From NCBI GenBank assembly GCA_020746835.1, contig JAGPNK010000017.1, positions 186,001 to 250,000 of the forward strand: a DNA stretch of 64,000 nt, written 5' to 3'. This DNA is from Stachybotrys elegans. Taxonomy: Eukaryota > Ascomycota > Sordariomycetes > Hypocreales > Stachybotryaceae. Shown here in pieces: positions 23,402 to 34,895 of the stretch (position 1 is the stretch's first letter; each line of letters begins with the position of its first letter). Under the pieces are notes generated by a model. That model did no database searches. It was not told the origin of the DNA and saw nothing but the letters and a program-made list of their open reading frames with translations. The position numbers and the translations under genes were made by a program.

Positions 23402-25561
23402 ATGGACGACGCACCCGCAGTCCCTCAGCAAGGGTCGGCCGGCCAGCCGAGCAGCCGGCGAAAAGGTGAGGCTTGGCATCGCAGCCGCACTCGACACGGG
23501 CTGGCTGACCTGAAATACACGCAGCCTGCGACCTGTGCGTCACCAAGAAGATCAAGTGCGACAGGCTCAAGCCCGTGTGCTCCAACTGCAAGCTGTACAG
23601 CACCCGCTGCTCCACGAGCCTCATTCGCCGCAGGGCCAACCCGCCAAAACCACGTCCCCGGCCCGTCGAAGCTGCAGAGTGAGTCTTGCCCGTCCTGTCC
23701 TCCAGATGGACATGTCTTGCTCACCCAAACAGCGCTTCTGTTGTAAACAACGACACGCAGCCTCTGGGGGCGCGGGTTGAGAGGATAGAGAGGCAGCTCG
23801 AGGGATTCTTGAACTCGTCTGCGTCAAATCATAGCCATGGCAATGCCGCTGCCACAAACCATTCGACTGGAGGGGAAAGCAGTCTCAACAGCGACAACCT
23901 CGGCAGTGATCATGGCAGCCAATTTCATGAAATCAGCCTCATTGTTCCCGAACCTATACCGGACGCCCTCCCGCTCCCACCCAGAGACGCTATTACCCCC
24001 CTCATTGATCACTACTTTGACCATCGCAACTCGGCAATCCCCATCTTCCACAGGCCAACATTTATGCGCATGTTGAACGATTGGTATCAGCGCCCAACCG
24101 ACCGAGACCGGTCTACCTGGGCAGCCATCCAGATCACCATGGCCCTCGGCCTGAACACACCCAAGCCCGGCGTCGTGGAGCATGAGCCCGAGAGCATGGC
24201 CATGGCCAACCACTGCCTGAAGAACGCCCAGTCCGCCGTCACCGAGCTTGTCACGCTCGACCGAGGCATCCTCGCAATCCAGGTGCTGCTGGGCATCATC
24301 CACATCTTCGAGAACTGCAGCGATCCAGGCCCCGCCAGCGTCCTCATCGGCACGGCCGTCCGCCTAGCGCATCGTCTGGAGATGCATGCCGCCGCCTCGC
24401 GCGAGTTCTTCACCCCGGAGGAGATAGAGCAGCGATCTCGAGTTTTCTGGATTACCTATTCATTCGACAAGGTGGCCTGTCCCCTTCCTGTGCAGCCCAT
24501 GCTTCCTGCTGACGTGCTCTAGGATATATCGCTTCGAGCAAAGATACCGTCGTTCCAACTCGACGCGGACATTGACATACCCCTCCCAATGCCTGAGCCA
24601 GCAGACGGCATCGGCGTCATCTGGACGGAATGTGGACGATACTCGTTCAACTTCCACCGCATGCAAGTCGAGCTGGCCTACATCGAGGGCAAAATCAGCG
24701 ACCTCCTCCACTCCAACCGCTCACGCCACCTGAAGCGAGACGAACGCCAGAGAAGAGCCGCGGGCCTAGGGGCCATGCTGGACCAATGGTACTCCCGCGT
24801 CCACCCCTCGTTCCGCGTCGACGCGGCCGCGTCGACGCTGGGCCCTACCCAGTTGCTGCTGATGACCAAGCTATATCACTGCTACCTCCTGGCCAACATC
24901 TGCACCCACGGCGTCTTTAGTCAGGCTTCCCAATGGATGGAGCGTATCAATTCCGTGGATGAGGCCGCGGCCGACGAATTCTGCCGTTACAGGGACAACA
25001 ATGCGCCCACCTTGGTCCGGGCCAACTTGGAGCCCCCTCTGCCCAGCCAATGGGACAAGTGTCTCGAGCTGAGTCGGAACTGCATGATCCTATTCCAGAA
25101 GGGCTTGCCCGAGAATGTCCTGTGGTACGGTGGCTGCCTTGTCATTCTATACATACTTTCGGCTAACAAAGGATAGGGCGTGCAGCTGTGCTCATTTTAC
25201 GTCTCTGATCATTTTGCTTGATCAGATGGCCCAATATCCTTCGCACCCCTTTGTCGCCATCGACGAGGCGCTGACGGCCAAGTCACTGGCTCTATACAGG
25301 AAAGCACGCAGCATGGTGGCCAAAAGGTCAAAGATACATGCCATCGGGGCCGCCATCTTCGAACTCGAACGGCAGGCCGCCGCCGCCGTGGCCGCCTATC
25401 GGAGCAGATCGGAGGACGATGTAGGGTTTTCCGCCACAACTGACCCTGAAATGTCCTTGTTCCTGGAGAATCAGGGCTACCATCCATTTGGAGACATGGC
25501 CGAGGATCCCGAGGGACCTTTTCGCTTTACCTTTGGTGACGTGCTGCCCACAGAAGATTAA
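23402..25561 (+). CDS. Zn(II)2Cys6 transcription factor with fungal-specific middle homology domain
   Basis: Five exons, 23402-23465, 23525-23678, 23733-24471, 24523-25124 and 25177-25561, join to 647 residues. The zinc cluster is complete with C-X2-C-X6-C-X6-C-X2-C-X6-C spacing (Cys 23, 26, 33, 40, 43, 50), interrupted after residue 21 by an intron as is common. A fungal_trans domain follows (PLIDHYFDHRNSAIPIFHRPTF near residue 150, then YSFDKDISLRAKIPS across the third intron). It should bind CGG-type sites in the nucleus; targets are unknown. The fourth intron (25125-25176) is the least certain junction; it was chosen because it alone keeps frame. It sits divergent to the deacetylase, which is a possible target. 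Confidence 0.88.
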
Positions 25562-26506
25562 AATTTCCTGCCTCCTCCCTTAATTACAGTGGCTGGATAC
25601 TCGACGCTCGTGACGGGATATCTATGTGAGTCACTGTTGTCGGTAATGACCGACAACCTCTCGTTGGCTAATCACTGAGATAAACGCAAAACCCAAGCTG
25701 TCACGGGGCTCATGATCAAGCCACAACTTCACGATCCAGGCCTTCCATTGTCCTCGCTTCACAGAACCTGATGTTTTTTCCTGTGGTGGTGGCGTCGAGA
25801 AACAGCCTACAACCACCAACAAGCCAAGGATGAGCGGGATGAATGTACCATTTTACGTTAGGTTTGGGGGGTTTTCCCCAGAAGCTTTCTGAAGCCGTAT
25901 TCAAGAAAAACCATAAACAGAATCAGTAGAATTTGTTGGGGTCCTCGGCCTGCTGATTTTTCTATTTAATACGGGCTTCCCTCCCAGATTCTGCAGTTTC
26001 GTTTTCCTCCATCCATCCACATCCTTCGTGTTCGCTCTGCACAGTCAGCCCCTTGCATCGGAACTCTGATTCACACTATTGCATACCTTGTGTCACACAA
26101 CATCTTGCATCACCTTACTTCATCATAGCCTGCTGTGCTGGACCACCCCACTTCATACTTCTTCTTTCTCTTGCTGAGCATCTTCCCCTCCTCTTGGGTC
26201 TTTGTCTACTGTACCCCACGGCATCTCTTGAACTTGCTTCATCATACCTTGCTCGTCGCAACCCACACTCGAGTTCTACCTCCCTTGCCCATAATCTTAT
26301 CTGAGCATCCTCTTGGGCCTCTGTCTACTGCACCGCACGGCATCTTACTTGAACTTGCATCATCATACCTTGGCCATCGCAACCGACATTCGTCTTCTAC
26401 CTCTCTTGCCGCGAACCTTATCCGTCTCTTGCTGAGCATCCTATTGGGCCTCTATCTGCCACGCCGCATTTACCTTCGCACGAAAGCAACATCACAACAA
26501 GCCACC
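25562..26506. other. Leader/promoter region of F-box-like gene with tandem repeat
   Basis: About 0.9 kb. The right half, from 26175, contains the imperfect 127-131-bp tandem repeat listed separately and is Thr/Leu-codable but unlikely to be protein; the left half shows nothing. Confidence 0.5.
26175..26470. repeat. Imperfect tandem repeat, 127-131-bp unit, about 2.3 copies
   Basis: The core TGAGCATC recurs at 26175, 26302 and 26433, each followed by TCTTGGGTCTTTGTCTACTG-like and ACGGCATC-like sequence, with the intervening text also matching between copies one and two. The third copy is cut short just before the F-box ATG. The frame stays open through the repeats because the units are about 42 codons long, but no coding role is needed. 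Confidence 0.75.
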
Positions 26507-27700
26507 ATGGACTGCTTCGACAATATTCCCGCCGAGCTTCGTGTCCAAATTCTCGAGGCCTGCTCATCCATCAAAGACATGAATGCGTTTCTCCAGGCAT
26601 CCCCCGCAATGGACGCTTTGGTCCAATCAGAGAAGGAACGTCTTCTCGTTGTCCGCCTCAAGAAGCTGCTGCCCGCCGAACTCATGCAAGACGCACTTTG
26701 CATCAGTCGCTTCCCGCCCACGAGTGGCCTTTCGCGAGACGAGTGGCTTGATCAGACCGAAGCCCACCTACAGACCTGGGCCGACGGTGGCTTTTCTAAC
26801 CCGACCGACGCCAACACGAAGGATGTGCAAGAGTGCATCAACGTCATCCACCTCATCGAGACAATCAACCGCTTCGTCGACGACTACCTATCCAAGGCCA
26901 ACAGCACCAACTTGGCCAGCGCGTACCGATACATCCCCGACTGGGCTCATCCGGACTTCTCCATGGGATTTGGCCAAGAAGACACTGCAGCGAGTCTTAG
27001 CTCATCGTGCGGATCCGACACAGAGAGGTACCGATGCCTCAAAGCCTTCCTCCGGTGGGAAATTTACTGCCGGGCTTGCGGTACCGTGAGCGGCAACTTT
27101 ATTGTCACGGACCGCCCAGTCAGATGGTTCGAGGATCGTCGGATCACCTGGGGCTCGCTATGGGAATCTCTGCCCGAAGACAAGGCACCCAGCATCATTG
27201 AGAAGCACGCCATTCTGTCGGCGGGCTTCTATATCGAGACCATCTACGATGCGCTCCTCACCCAGATGGTCTCGGTTCCGCCAAATGGGGCCGATTGGGA
27301 GACGCAGTGGGTATCGTCGGGCGTTTTCGAGGAGACGACTTTCCTGCTGGCCCTCACCGGCTTCTACACGCTCACCCGAGTCCTGGGCTCAGGCTTGGAG
27401 CGCCTGAGTACCATCTACACGGCCCTGCAACCCGTGGCCAAGAGCGCCCCGCCAATCCTTTCCCTGTGCGAGAATACCATCCTGACGCACCATCAAAACA
27501 GCATGCCGCACTTGTGCATCCTCCGGTCGCGGGCCTGGTCCACCAGGGACATGGTGGAAGGGGGCCACCAATGGGGCCTGGAGGTCGACGACGACTTCCG
27601 CAAGGCCTCGATCGAGATTCATATGCTCGAGACCATTGCCGTTGTCATGAATGAGCGGTGTTACGACACCATGGTGGAGCAACTCGCTATGATCTGGTAG
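26507..27700 (+). CDS. F-box-like domain protein, function unknown
   Basis: The ATG at 26507 sits in a strong context (GCCACCATGG) and starts a 397-residue intron-free protein. The first 40 residues (DNIPAELRVQILEACSSIKDMNAF...) resemble an F-box-like motif that could dock to Skp1 in an SCF ubiquitin ligase. The remainder is a helical region without a recognised catalytic motif, with several Cys and Trp residues near 190-200. The frame extends upstream to 26135 through tandem repeats, but that part looks like leader sequence. The F-box assignment is moderate; substrate recruitment is inference only. Confidence 0.75.
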   Translation: MDCFDNIPAELRVQILEACSSIKDMNAFLQASPAMDALVQSEKERLLVVRLKKLLPAELMQDALCISRFPPTSGLSRDEWLDQTEAHLQTWADGGFSNPTDANTKDVQECINVIHLIETINRFVDDYLSKANSTNLASAYRYIPDWAHPDFSMGFGQEDTAASLSSSCGSDTERYRCLKAFLRWEIYCRACGTVSGNFIVTDRPVRWFEDRRITWGSLWESLPEDKAPSIIEKHAILSAGFYIETIYDALLTQMVSVPPNGADWETQWVSSGVFEETTFLLALTGFYTLTRVLGSGLERLSTIYTALQPVAKSAPPILSLCENTILTHHQNSMPHLCILRSRAWSTRDMVEGGHQWGLEVDDDFRKASIEIHMLETIAVVMNERCYDTMVEQLAMIW

Positions 27701-28011
27701 AGTGTGTTGGAGGCACGGACTCCATTTGGTGGTTCCGTTTGATGGATGGAAAAAGGGTTGGACAACGAATTGCTATCGGCGATGGGGTTTTAACAACGGG
27801 GATTTATTATTATGTGTTATTCGACAAATGTTGGGAGTTTGCATTTTGAGAATGAAAAAGGAGTTTTCAAGTTGACTTCAATCACGAATACACCGATTCA
27901 CTAATTTTGACTGTTCCGTTCCATCTTTGTCGTGTTGTGTCCTTCCCATGTCGGCAACCGCATGTCGTAGTGGTAAAGGTTGTTCTTTTGTCCATCCTGG
28001 TCCTTTTATCC
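27701..28011. other. Convergent intergenic region
   Basis: About 0.3 kb between the 3' ends of the F-box-like gene and the minus-strand orphan gene. Nothing recognised. Confidence 0.4.
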
Positions 28012-28794
28012 CTAAGATAGCGTAGACGATGACGAGCTGGACGTAGTTCCTCGTCTCGACCTCCAGAAACAGAGCCTCCTCACCCATCTCAACCCAAAGA
28101 TCCTCTGCTTTCGAGTCCTTTTACCCGCAACGAATTCCCACATTGGAACAGTACGCGATGAACGTATGTCAGCGATCGGAGCGTGGCAGTGACATGAGCA
28201 ACAGTTACAGCAGGCCTTTGTCTTTATCGGTGCTCGTAATGGCCGTGGTGCTGGCGGTGGTGTGCCGATTTGGTTAAGGGGGTCACTTTTGATGGAGAGA
28301 TCGACGGCCAGCAGATATGTTTCCGCAAAGTTGGTGGGCACAGTTGAGATCTGAATCATGCGAGACCCGGTCATATAGCAGAGCCTTTGAACCATTATAC
28401 CGAGGCTCTTGTCATCCTCGCCGTGGTTCAAGGGGTCCCAGGTAAACAGCTGCCCGCTCATTTGTTTAATGCTGCAGAGAATAGCATATATCTTCTCTAC
28501 TGGAGGCATTTCAAGATCGGAAACAAGAGACGCGAAGCGACCAGCCTCTAGGACCTTGCCTTGGTATGGTCTGAATTTCTGGCTCAGGCGACACAGACGC
28601 CATGCCAAAGAATGCCAGTTTGGCTCGAGAAGCGCGTCGGGGGATGTACAGGACATGTGACCTTCGAGCACCTGGGTGCGCTGGTGAAGACGCTCGAGTG
28701 TGACAGTGGCATCGGCTTCGGAGGGAAGTGGAATTCCCTGGGAGCCTTCGAGGTGGGCGACCACGCCGGCACAGGATAGCTGAGACATTGCCAT
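28012..28794 (-). CDS. Hypothetical protein, unrecognised, with Cys/His-rich patch
   Basis: An uninterrupted frame of 260 codons from an ATG at 28794. The first 165 residues are a regular mixed-composition region without a family I recognise. Around residues 198-208 a run of Cys and His (ACCNCCSCHCHAP) appears, then a basic Arg-rich tail ending in Ser repeats. The change in composition after about residue 170 could mean that an intron or a frame exit occurs there and that the tail is not translated. Neighbours give no hint of role. I call it a probable gene because codon use resembles adjacent exons, but the model may be wrong. Confidence 0.5.
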   Translation of the reverse strand: MAMSQLSCAGVVAHLEGSQGIPLPSEADATVTLERLHQRTQVLEGHMSCTSPDALLEPNWHSLAWRLCRLSQKFRPYQGKVLEAGRFASLVSDLEMPPVEKIYAILCSIKQMSGQLFTWDPLNHGEDDKSLGIMVQRLCYMTGSRMIQISTVPTNFAETYLLAVDLSIKSDPLNQIGTPPPAPRPLRAPIKTKACCNCCSCHCHAPIADIRSSRTVPMWEFVAGKRTRKQRIFGLRWVRRLCFWRSRRGTTSSSSSSTLS

Positions 28795-29642
28795 TGAGAT
28801 GCTGCCGAGTGTAGAAACTCTGTAGGATGAGGAGAGAATGAATTGCGGTGTCTGTCTCTAGAAATATTTATGCTCCTTGAGCAGATGCATGTCAGACGGA
28901 CCGGTGAGAGGCTGCACGGGGTAGTCGTACGTGTCTGGCAACCTTTTCGCATAACCATATCTCTCTGCTGCAGCTCACTATGCATATCAGACATTGTAAG
29001 CAATACTAGACAACCCCATTCGTGCGTCCGCCTCACTTTACAAAGTATGTGCATTAGTGGCACGACGCGAGGTCGTAACGTCCAATCACTGCATATCTGC
29101 ATGCACGAATTGTCAGAAGGCGGGCCAACAGACGACTCATTCGGCTATAGAGAGGAGATGGAAACGGTTGGGGCGCGTGCATAACCGACGTCCTCAAGTG
29201 TCACCGGCAGGACACTGTCACGAATCAAGACAGAATATTTTGTTGGTCCAGCACGTCTGCTGGACGTAGACCGGGGACATATGAAATGCACCTCTCTGCG
29301 GGGAAGATGCTTGACCAATGGCAAAGATGAAGCGGTAGAGGGGCAATCTATCTTTGTTACATCCAAAGTGGTCCAGACTGTGGCGGCAGGTATTCTGTCT
29401 TCCTGTGCGGCTTGGGCGAACCACTCAAGGCGGTAAGGCGCTGGGAATGTTGTGGGCATAGCATTTATCGTACCCCATCGCTTCTGCTTTGCAGAGCCCC
29501 ATTTTTATGCAAGTCAAATAGGTGTTTGGTCCGGCCTGTGATAGTGTTCAGAACAGCCATTCCCCCAGCAATCAATAGACCAAGACGTATTCATATAACT
29601 CAAAGTTCATTTCTTCTCATCATCGTTGTTCCATACATGTCC
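28795..29642. other. Intergenic region, nothing recognised
   Basis: About 0.85 kb between the orphan gene and the carbonic anhydrase 3' end. Frames on both strands are short and unconvincing. Confidence 0.45.
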
Positions 29643-30237
29643 TTACGCCTCAACTTTGGTAAGCTTGCCCGTGTTTACGTCAAAGACGTAGCCAGTAATG
29701 GGCACATCCAGAACCAGTGGATTCTTCTTCAAGGCCACGACATCTTCTGCCACGCTCTTCTCCAGGTCTGAGAAAGACAGCCAGGCAATGTGGTCGGCAT
29801 TCTCTCCGAGATCCGACTTGACCTTGGCATGCAGCTCGTGGTCCTTAAAAGTGAGCATGCCGCAGTCGGTCTGTGAATTTATTAGCAGGCCATATCCATG
29901 TTGTGGGATAGTGAAAGGCTTACGTGGTGGATAACGACGATTTCGCGGGTGCCCAGAAGCTGCTGGGAGATGACGATGTCACGGATCGCTGCGATGCCAC
30001 GTCCTCCAGCGTTGCGAACGACGTGCGCGTCGCCCTTGGATAGACCGAGTTCCTTTGCAGGGTCGACTCGGGCATCCATGCAAGCTACCACAAGAACCTT
30101 GCTGAACCAGCGTGAACGAGTATTCCCAAGAAGCCGGCGAAGAGTGCTTACCGAGCGGGTGGCATGGGCAGACCACCTTCATTGAAGGTGGCGGCATACT
30201 TCTCGTTGGCGGCCTCGAACTCTTGGGCAACAGTCAT
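29643..30237 (-). CDS. Beta-class carbonic anhydrase
   Basis: Three exons, 30237-30152, 30101-29924 and 29870-29643 (introns of 50 and 53 bp), encode 163 residues. Zinc ligands are all present: Cys36 in ACMDAR with the Asp38-Arg40 dyad, His88 and Cys91 in HHTDCGM. The short length fits the small fungal beta-CA subgroup. It interconverts CO2 and bicarbonate in the cytosol. It lies 484 bp from the MFS gene bordering the isocyanide-synthase block; isocyanide formation involves decarboxylation in related enzymes, so the proximity could matter, but such genes are also common housekeeping genes. Confidence 0.93.
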
Positions 30238-30720
30238 GCTGGGCAGGATAATTGATGATGGATAGGTGCGAGATTGGAGAATAACAAATGGTGTCGAGTA
30301 ATTATCTTGGAGACACCACTGGGTACTTATAGTACTATCAAGGCTGATCTCGATGCTGCTGGTTATGGTTCATCTGAGACGGCTGAAACACTCAAGTTGC
30401 AATAATGCGGGGAACTTTCGCCATTCCGTACGTTCCGGATTGGGTACGCGAGGATCTGATCACACTTTGAGTTAGTCTGCCCCTTGTTATGCCAAGGAGG
30501 CAATCCTGACAGAAGCTGATAAGCATTAATCTGGAGATGGTGTGTTTGAGAGGAGGCATGGGGTCAAGTTTATCTATGATTGAGTAGGTCGTGCAGTGAG
30601 GGAAAGGGAACAATAGTGTATACGAACAATGATGGTGGCCCTGCTACCTGTAGGACCAAAGAACAGAGTTAAGCTATTAATATATAACACTTTAAAAGAA
30701 TGAAATATCATTTCATAGGC
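30238..30720. other. Intergenic region
   Basis: Upstream region of the carbonic anhydrase and 3' flank of the MFS gene; no gene or repeat recognised. Confidence 0.4.
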
Positions 30721-32146
30721 TTATACCACGTGTTTTATCGTCCATCCAACCTTGGTAGTACGAGCCAATGCTTGTATCCAAGCCCCAATCAAAAGAACAG
30801 TGCCGGCCCAAATCCAAGCAGCGTCGTAGCCCAACCTGTCAAGTAATGCGCCAGCGATTGGAGGACCGAATAGATTCGCTATGGAGAACAGTGCAAATGC
30901 CATGCCAAATCGTGTCCCAATCGTGGCTGGATTAGATGTTGACCTCGCAATGACAGTGGGAAGAAGGGCAAAAAATGTGCCTGCAAAGAAACCGTAAAAA
31001 ACGATTACTACCAGCAAGCGTGCAGTGGACGTAGCTGCCATTAAGGACAAACCTGTTATACCCAAAAGCATTGCTGTGATTGTGACCATGTTCATAGCAC
31101 CCAGCTTCGGAGCCGCCATCATCGGCAGGATACGTCCCAGGATAGAACTAGAGTTCAGGATAGCCAGGAGGTAAAAGGCAAATCCCTCTTCGACAATCTT
31201 CTCACTCAATGCATAGCTCTGGCCGAAGGTAAATGGCGTATACAGGCCTAAGAAGACAACAAAACAGCCCATCACAAATAGTACGTATGGCCAATCTGTA
31301 AAGGCCGTACGGTCAACCAGAGAACGCCTCTTTTGCTGGCCAGATGGGTTACGTGGTCGGAGCACCACATTCGCAACAACCAGAAGAACGAATAATATGA
31401 GAGCAACGACTCTCACCGACCAACGTAGCCCGATCTGGTTGTTCAGTCGTCTGACGACGATTGGGAGTATCACACTACGCCGTTTTTTTAGTACACAAGT
31501 GAAAAAAGCGTACTCTCCAACTACTTACCCACCAAGGCCACTGCCTGAAGCCGCGATGCCATTTGCAATGGGGAGCTGAGTAGTAAACCATTGCGATGGG
31601 ATTGCGACCGACGGAATGTTTAGACAGCCCGCACCAATCCCAACCAGAACGCCTTGGCTTAGAAGGAATTGCCAAAGATTCGTACAGAAGCTCTGTGCAA
31701 GAGTTCCGACGACGACGAAGACGGATCCCACAGTGAGCAGGGTTCGACAATAGCCAGAATCAAATATCGGACCGGTTAAGAAGCTCAGAAAAACCATCAA
31801 GAAGATCTGAAGTGACCCTATTATGGATATCTCAAATTGACCATGCGCACTTAGCACCCCAGTCTCGTAGATTGCCTGGAAGGTGCCGAAGCTTGATACC
31901 AAACCTATCATCATCTGTGAGCACATAGCCTTGGGCTTTTAAATGACCCATATAGCAGCGATGCTTACCCCATGTATTGAAGTACAGGCAGAAGCTGCCA
32001 GCAATTTGTAACCAAGCCTGGAAACCGCCATTTGGTTGAGCAGAAAGCAAGGAGGGAGTTGTTGGAGTAGCCGTAGGAGATTCGAGCAGGCCTGGATCCG
32101 CAGCTGGCGAGGGGACGCTGACCTTTTCCCCAACAGAAGCCGCCAT
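30721..32146 (-). CDS. MFS permease, monocarboxylate-transporter (MCT) type
   Basis: Three exons, 32146-31969, 31904-31529 and 31474-30721, encode 435 residues. A Pro/Ser-rich cytosolic leader (about 1-40) precedes twelve likely membrane helices with the MCT-type pattern (GGFQAWLQIAGSF at helix 1, LVSSFGTFQAIYE, GIGAGCLNIPS and a mid-protein cytosolic loop rich in Arg/Lys near 250-265). It should move a small organic acid or metabolite across the plasma or vacuole membrane. It is on the same strand as the isocyanide synthase and 616 bp downstream of its stop, so it is a candidate exporter for that cluster. The upstream acceptor at 31905 is chosen over an earlier AG because only it keeps frame. 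Confidence 0.9.
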
Positions 32147-32762
32147 CTAGACGGCGCCACTCTGGAATATGATGGCAAGTTTCTTATACTTGCTTACTTA
32201 TTGCGATACTTCTTTGCTGTATTCGAAGTTGGGGATAGCTTATTTGGACAGAGATATAGGAAGCGTTGCCGAGGTTGTTTAGTGGAATGGAGTGGACGGC
32301 AACTTGGCGCAGGCATATAGCATTATTAAATATACAGATTGTTCTAGGAAAGTCCAGGGCTTATCAATCAAAAAGGGGAAGGTGGGTAGAGAAGAGTGGC
32401 CCTGTCCACATTGGATGACGGCTTTGCCAGCGGCACTTGGAAGCCCCTGAAATTAACAGGGCAACCTTGAGAATATGATGGCAACTAAAGTGGATAGATG
32501 ACCGAGATACTCCGTACTCCGTATTCGATCAACAGTTTTGCTCCATCGATAATACTACGTCATGCTCTTACTTGCGATAATGGCAAGGTAACAGGCATGC
32601 TCGTTACAATCTAGAGATGCAGTATTACGAGGAAGACTAACCACTGATCCCTCCGGCCACCATGGCTTCCTTCATGTGGAGCGATCCCAAGGGACTTAAT
32701 CATGTAGCGGAAATCGGGTTAACTTCTCTAGATGCTAACATACAATACTCGTGTCAAGCTCC
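32147..32762. other. Intergenic region inside the isocyanide cluster
   Basis: 0.6 kb between the 3' end of the isocyanide synthase and the start of the MFS gene, so it probably holds the MFS promoter. A tandem TACTCCG run at 32508-32523 is listed as a repeat motif; no gene is seen. Confidence 0.5.
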
Positions 32763-34895
32763 TCAATCAAAATGAATCCTCCATAGTTCTCTGTCGCAAC
32801 CTGCAGTAAAGTCACTCCGCGTGTGCATCGTCAGGATGTTATCGCTGATGACGAGATCACCCTTGTGCCAAGCGTGGTAATACGCAACTCGCCGGTCATG
32901 GAGTACTGAGTCGATGGCTCCACAGATGGACGAGCTCTCGGCCTCACTTAGTCCATCGATAGTGACATCCGTTGGGTCGAATTTCGTTCTTGACTGCGGC
33001 CATGGTTCGTGATATCTCAAACATGGCTGCTTTGTAGTGGGGTGCGGCACGACGAGCTGCAGGCCTTTCATGTGCGAACTGTCAAAGGATGGCGTAGAAA
33101 CCGACCAGGTCATGGTAGATAGCTTATCCATCGGCAGCCACGATGGGAGATGCTTGGATACCATGGTTGAGGACGAGAATAGAGTAAACCCGGTATTTTG
33201 TGGCGATGCCGTTACCCCTGCGAAAAATTGAAAGCTATCACAAGTTAGACTTACATGCCGTTGACATGCCATGGAAAGGGAAGATGAAACCTACCGAGGG
33301 GGCACGGGGACGGTACGTTCCTGTCCGCCTTCGTCCAGTTGTTTTACCGTCTTGAAGAGACCATCAAAGTGGAATGGCATCCATTCCGCAGACAGGACAT
33401 TGTTCAGACCACGGCTATCAAGGCCTTGATCTTTGACTTCCAAGACCAAGCCGAATTTCCAAGGCAATGGGGTGCCAAACTCTTCGGCTTTCTTGACAAA
33501 TAGCTCGCGGTTGCGCACGTTTCCAAATCCACGCAGTATCACCGGAGAGTTGTGTTCTGACAAGGCCCGGACCTTTGCGGCATCCACATCTTCAATCGTC
33601 ATGCTACCTACTCCGGCGGCTGGCCGAACGATCAGACCGCAGGGGTAGACAGGCTCGACGAGAATCCCGCCCTTTTCTTGACTCCAGTCAAACAAATCCG
33701 ACTTCTCTCGATAATAGCTCGGTCGTCCGTCTTCATAAACAAGCTCCATGCTATCATCTTGGTCGAAGGTGCGACGCTTGCCGGTGGTGATGGTGCCGTC
33801 CAGTCTGAAAGCAACACTGCAATGCCAGGGCGTTGTGTAAATGCTATCCGTAGGTAGCAGGCCGATGGAAAGCTTTGAAGAACCAGTTGATGGATGAATC
33901 GAAAGGCGAACATGGTCCTTGAACACGTGGCCAACAGCACTGGCAAAGGCCTGTCATAGGTCAGTAAGCAGCAAGACGGCGAAAAAATCATGGGTAACCA
34001 ACATCACCGCGAGCAATCATTTGCTTAGCAATGTACTCGATTCCTCTCTTGTACTTGCTCTTGGAACGGTCTTCGCCCTGAGGAAATACTTCTTCCAGAT
34101 CCGTTTCGAGAAACTTGATGTAGCCCCGGTACGTCAAGCAAACGTCTTCGCTTTTTATTGTTTCCTTCCAGTCCCAGTTTGGTCGGCTAAAGGTGTTGAG
34201 TAGCGCGCGGCGGAAGTTGGATGCGTTAGCAGTATATGTCATTTCGTCCAATTCGTCAGGCAACGGTATCGATACTAAATCACGAAGCCGTGAAAATGAT
34301 ATACAACTCAAGCCCTTGGATTGTGCCATCGCTCTGAGGGCCTCGCCGTACGCCCAAACATCCTTATCGGGGACCGCCAGAAGATCTACAAAGGAGTCAG
34401 AACGTATCCTATATTGTGAAAGCCTAACAAATCATTACCATTGTAGACGAGGCCGTCAGAAATGATTGTCAAGGTTGCTCCGGGACTGTAAACGTCCCCG
34501 ATAGCCTGGCAAAGTCCATTCAGATGGGCAAGTGCGAGAGCCTCTCCCCTATCCGGTAATTTGCCCAAAACTTTTGACTTGGAGTTGGGTGACTTGAATG
34601 GAAAGGCAGGCAGACACATTGGCACAGGGCGTTGCGCCTTGACATGCATGTAGATCAATGACAGAAACTTGAGTGCCCCTACATCGGCTTGGGGAGGGAC
34701 GCCAGCAACCTTGCCAATGCGGTAACGATCAATGATATGCAGAATAGTCGAAGCCTTTTGCAGAGCTTCGTTGTCGACTGTGCTTGTCAGTAGCCCCGAG
34801 GGCACTGACAGTGTTGGGGTATTTTGAGATTCAGTGGCATGCTTCTTGGGAAAGCCAGGAGCCGCAAGAGGCTCGCTTTCCACGATAGACGGCAT
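32763..34895 (-). CDS. Isocyanide synthase (DIT1/PvcA) fused to TauD-type Fe/2-oxoglutarate dioxygenase
   Basis: Four exons, 34895-34439, 34385-34003, 33950-33295 and 33234-32763, join in frame to 655 residues. The N-terminal DIT1/PvcA domain shows PAFPFKSPNS at 96-105, LPDRGEAL at 113-120, the ISDG motif at 145-148 and RLSIHPS at 295-301. The C-terminal half is a TauD/PvcB-like dioxygenase with iron ligands HFD (His474, Asp476) and a distal His636, plus Arg residues at 647 and 651 that could hold 2-oxoglutarate. Family enzymes turn the amino group of an aromatic or other amino acid into an isocyanide, and the partner dioxygenase desaturates or decarboxylates it. The two-domain fusion is known in fungi. 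The start at 34895 has a good context (ACCATGC); an in-frame upstream ATG would add 63 residues. The last intron has a clear GTAGGT donor. Confidence 0.93.

Noticed and set aside
26135..26506. Extension of the F-box-like protein through the upstream repeat
   Set aside because: The repeated sequence translates to a hydrophobic, compositionally odd stretch, and the ATG at 26507 has a far stronger context.
30721..32146. First MFS gene as part of a separate sugar-uptake locus
   Set aside because: Its sequence pattern is MCT-like, not sugar-porter-like, and it is on the strand and edge of the isocyanide block.
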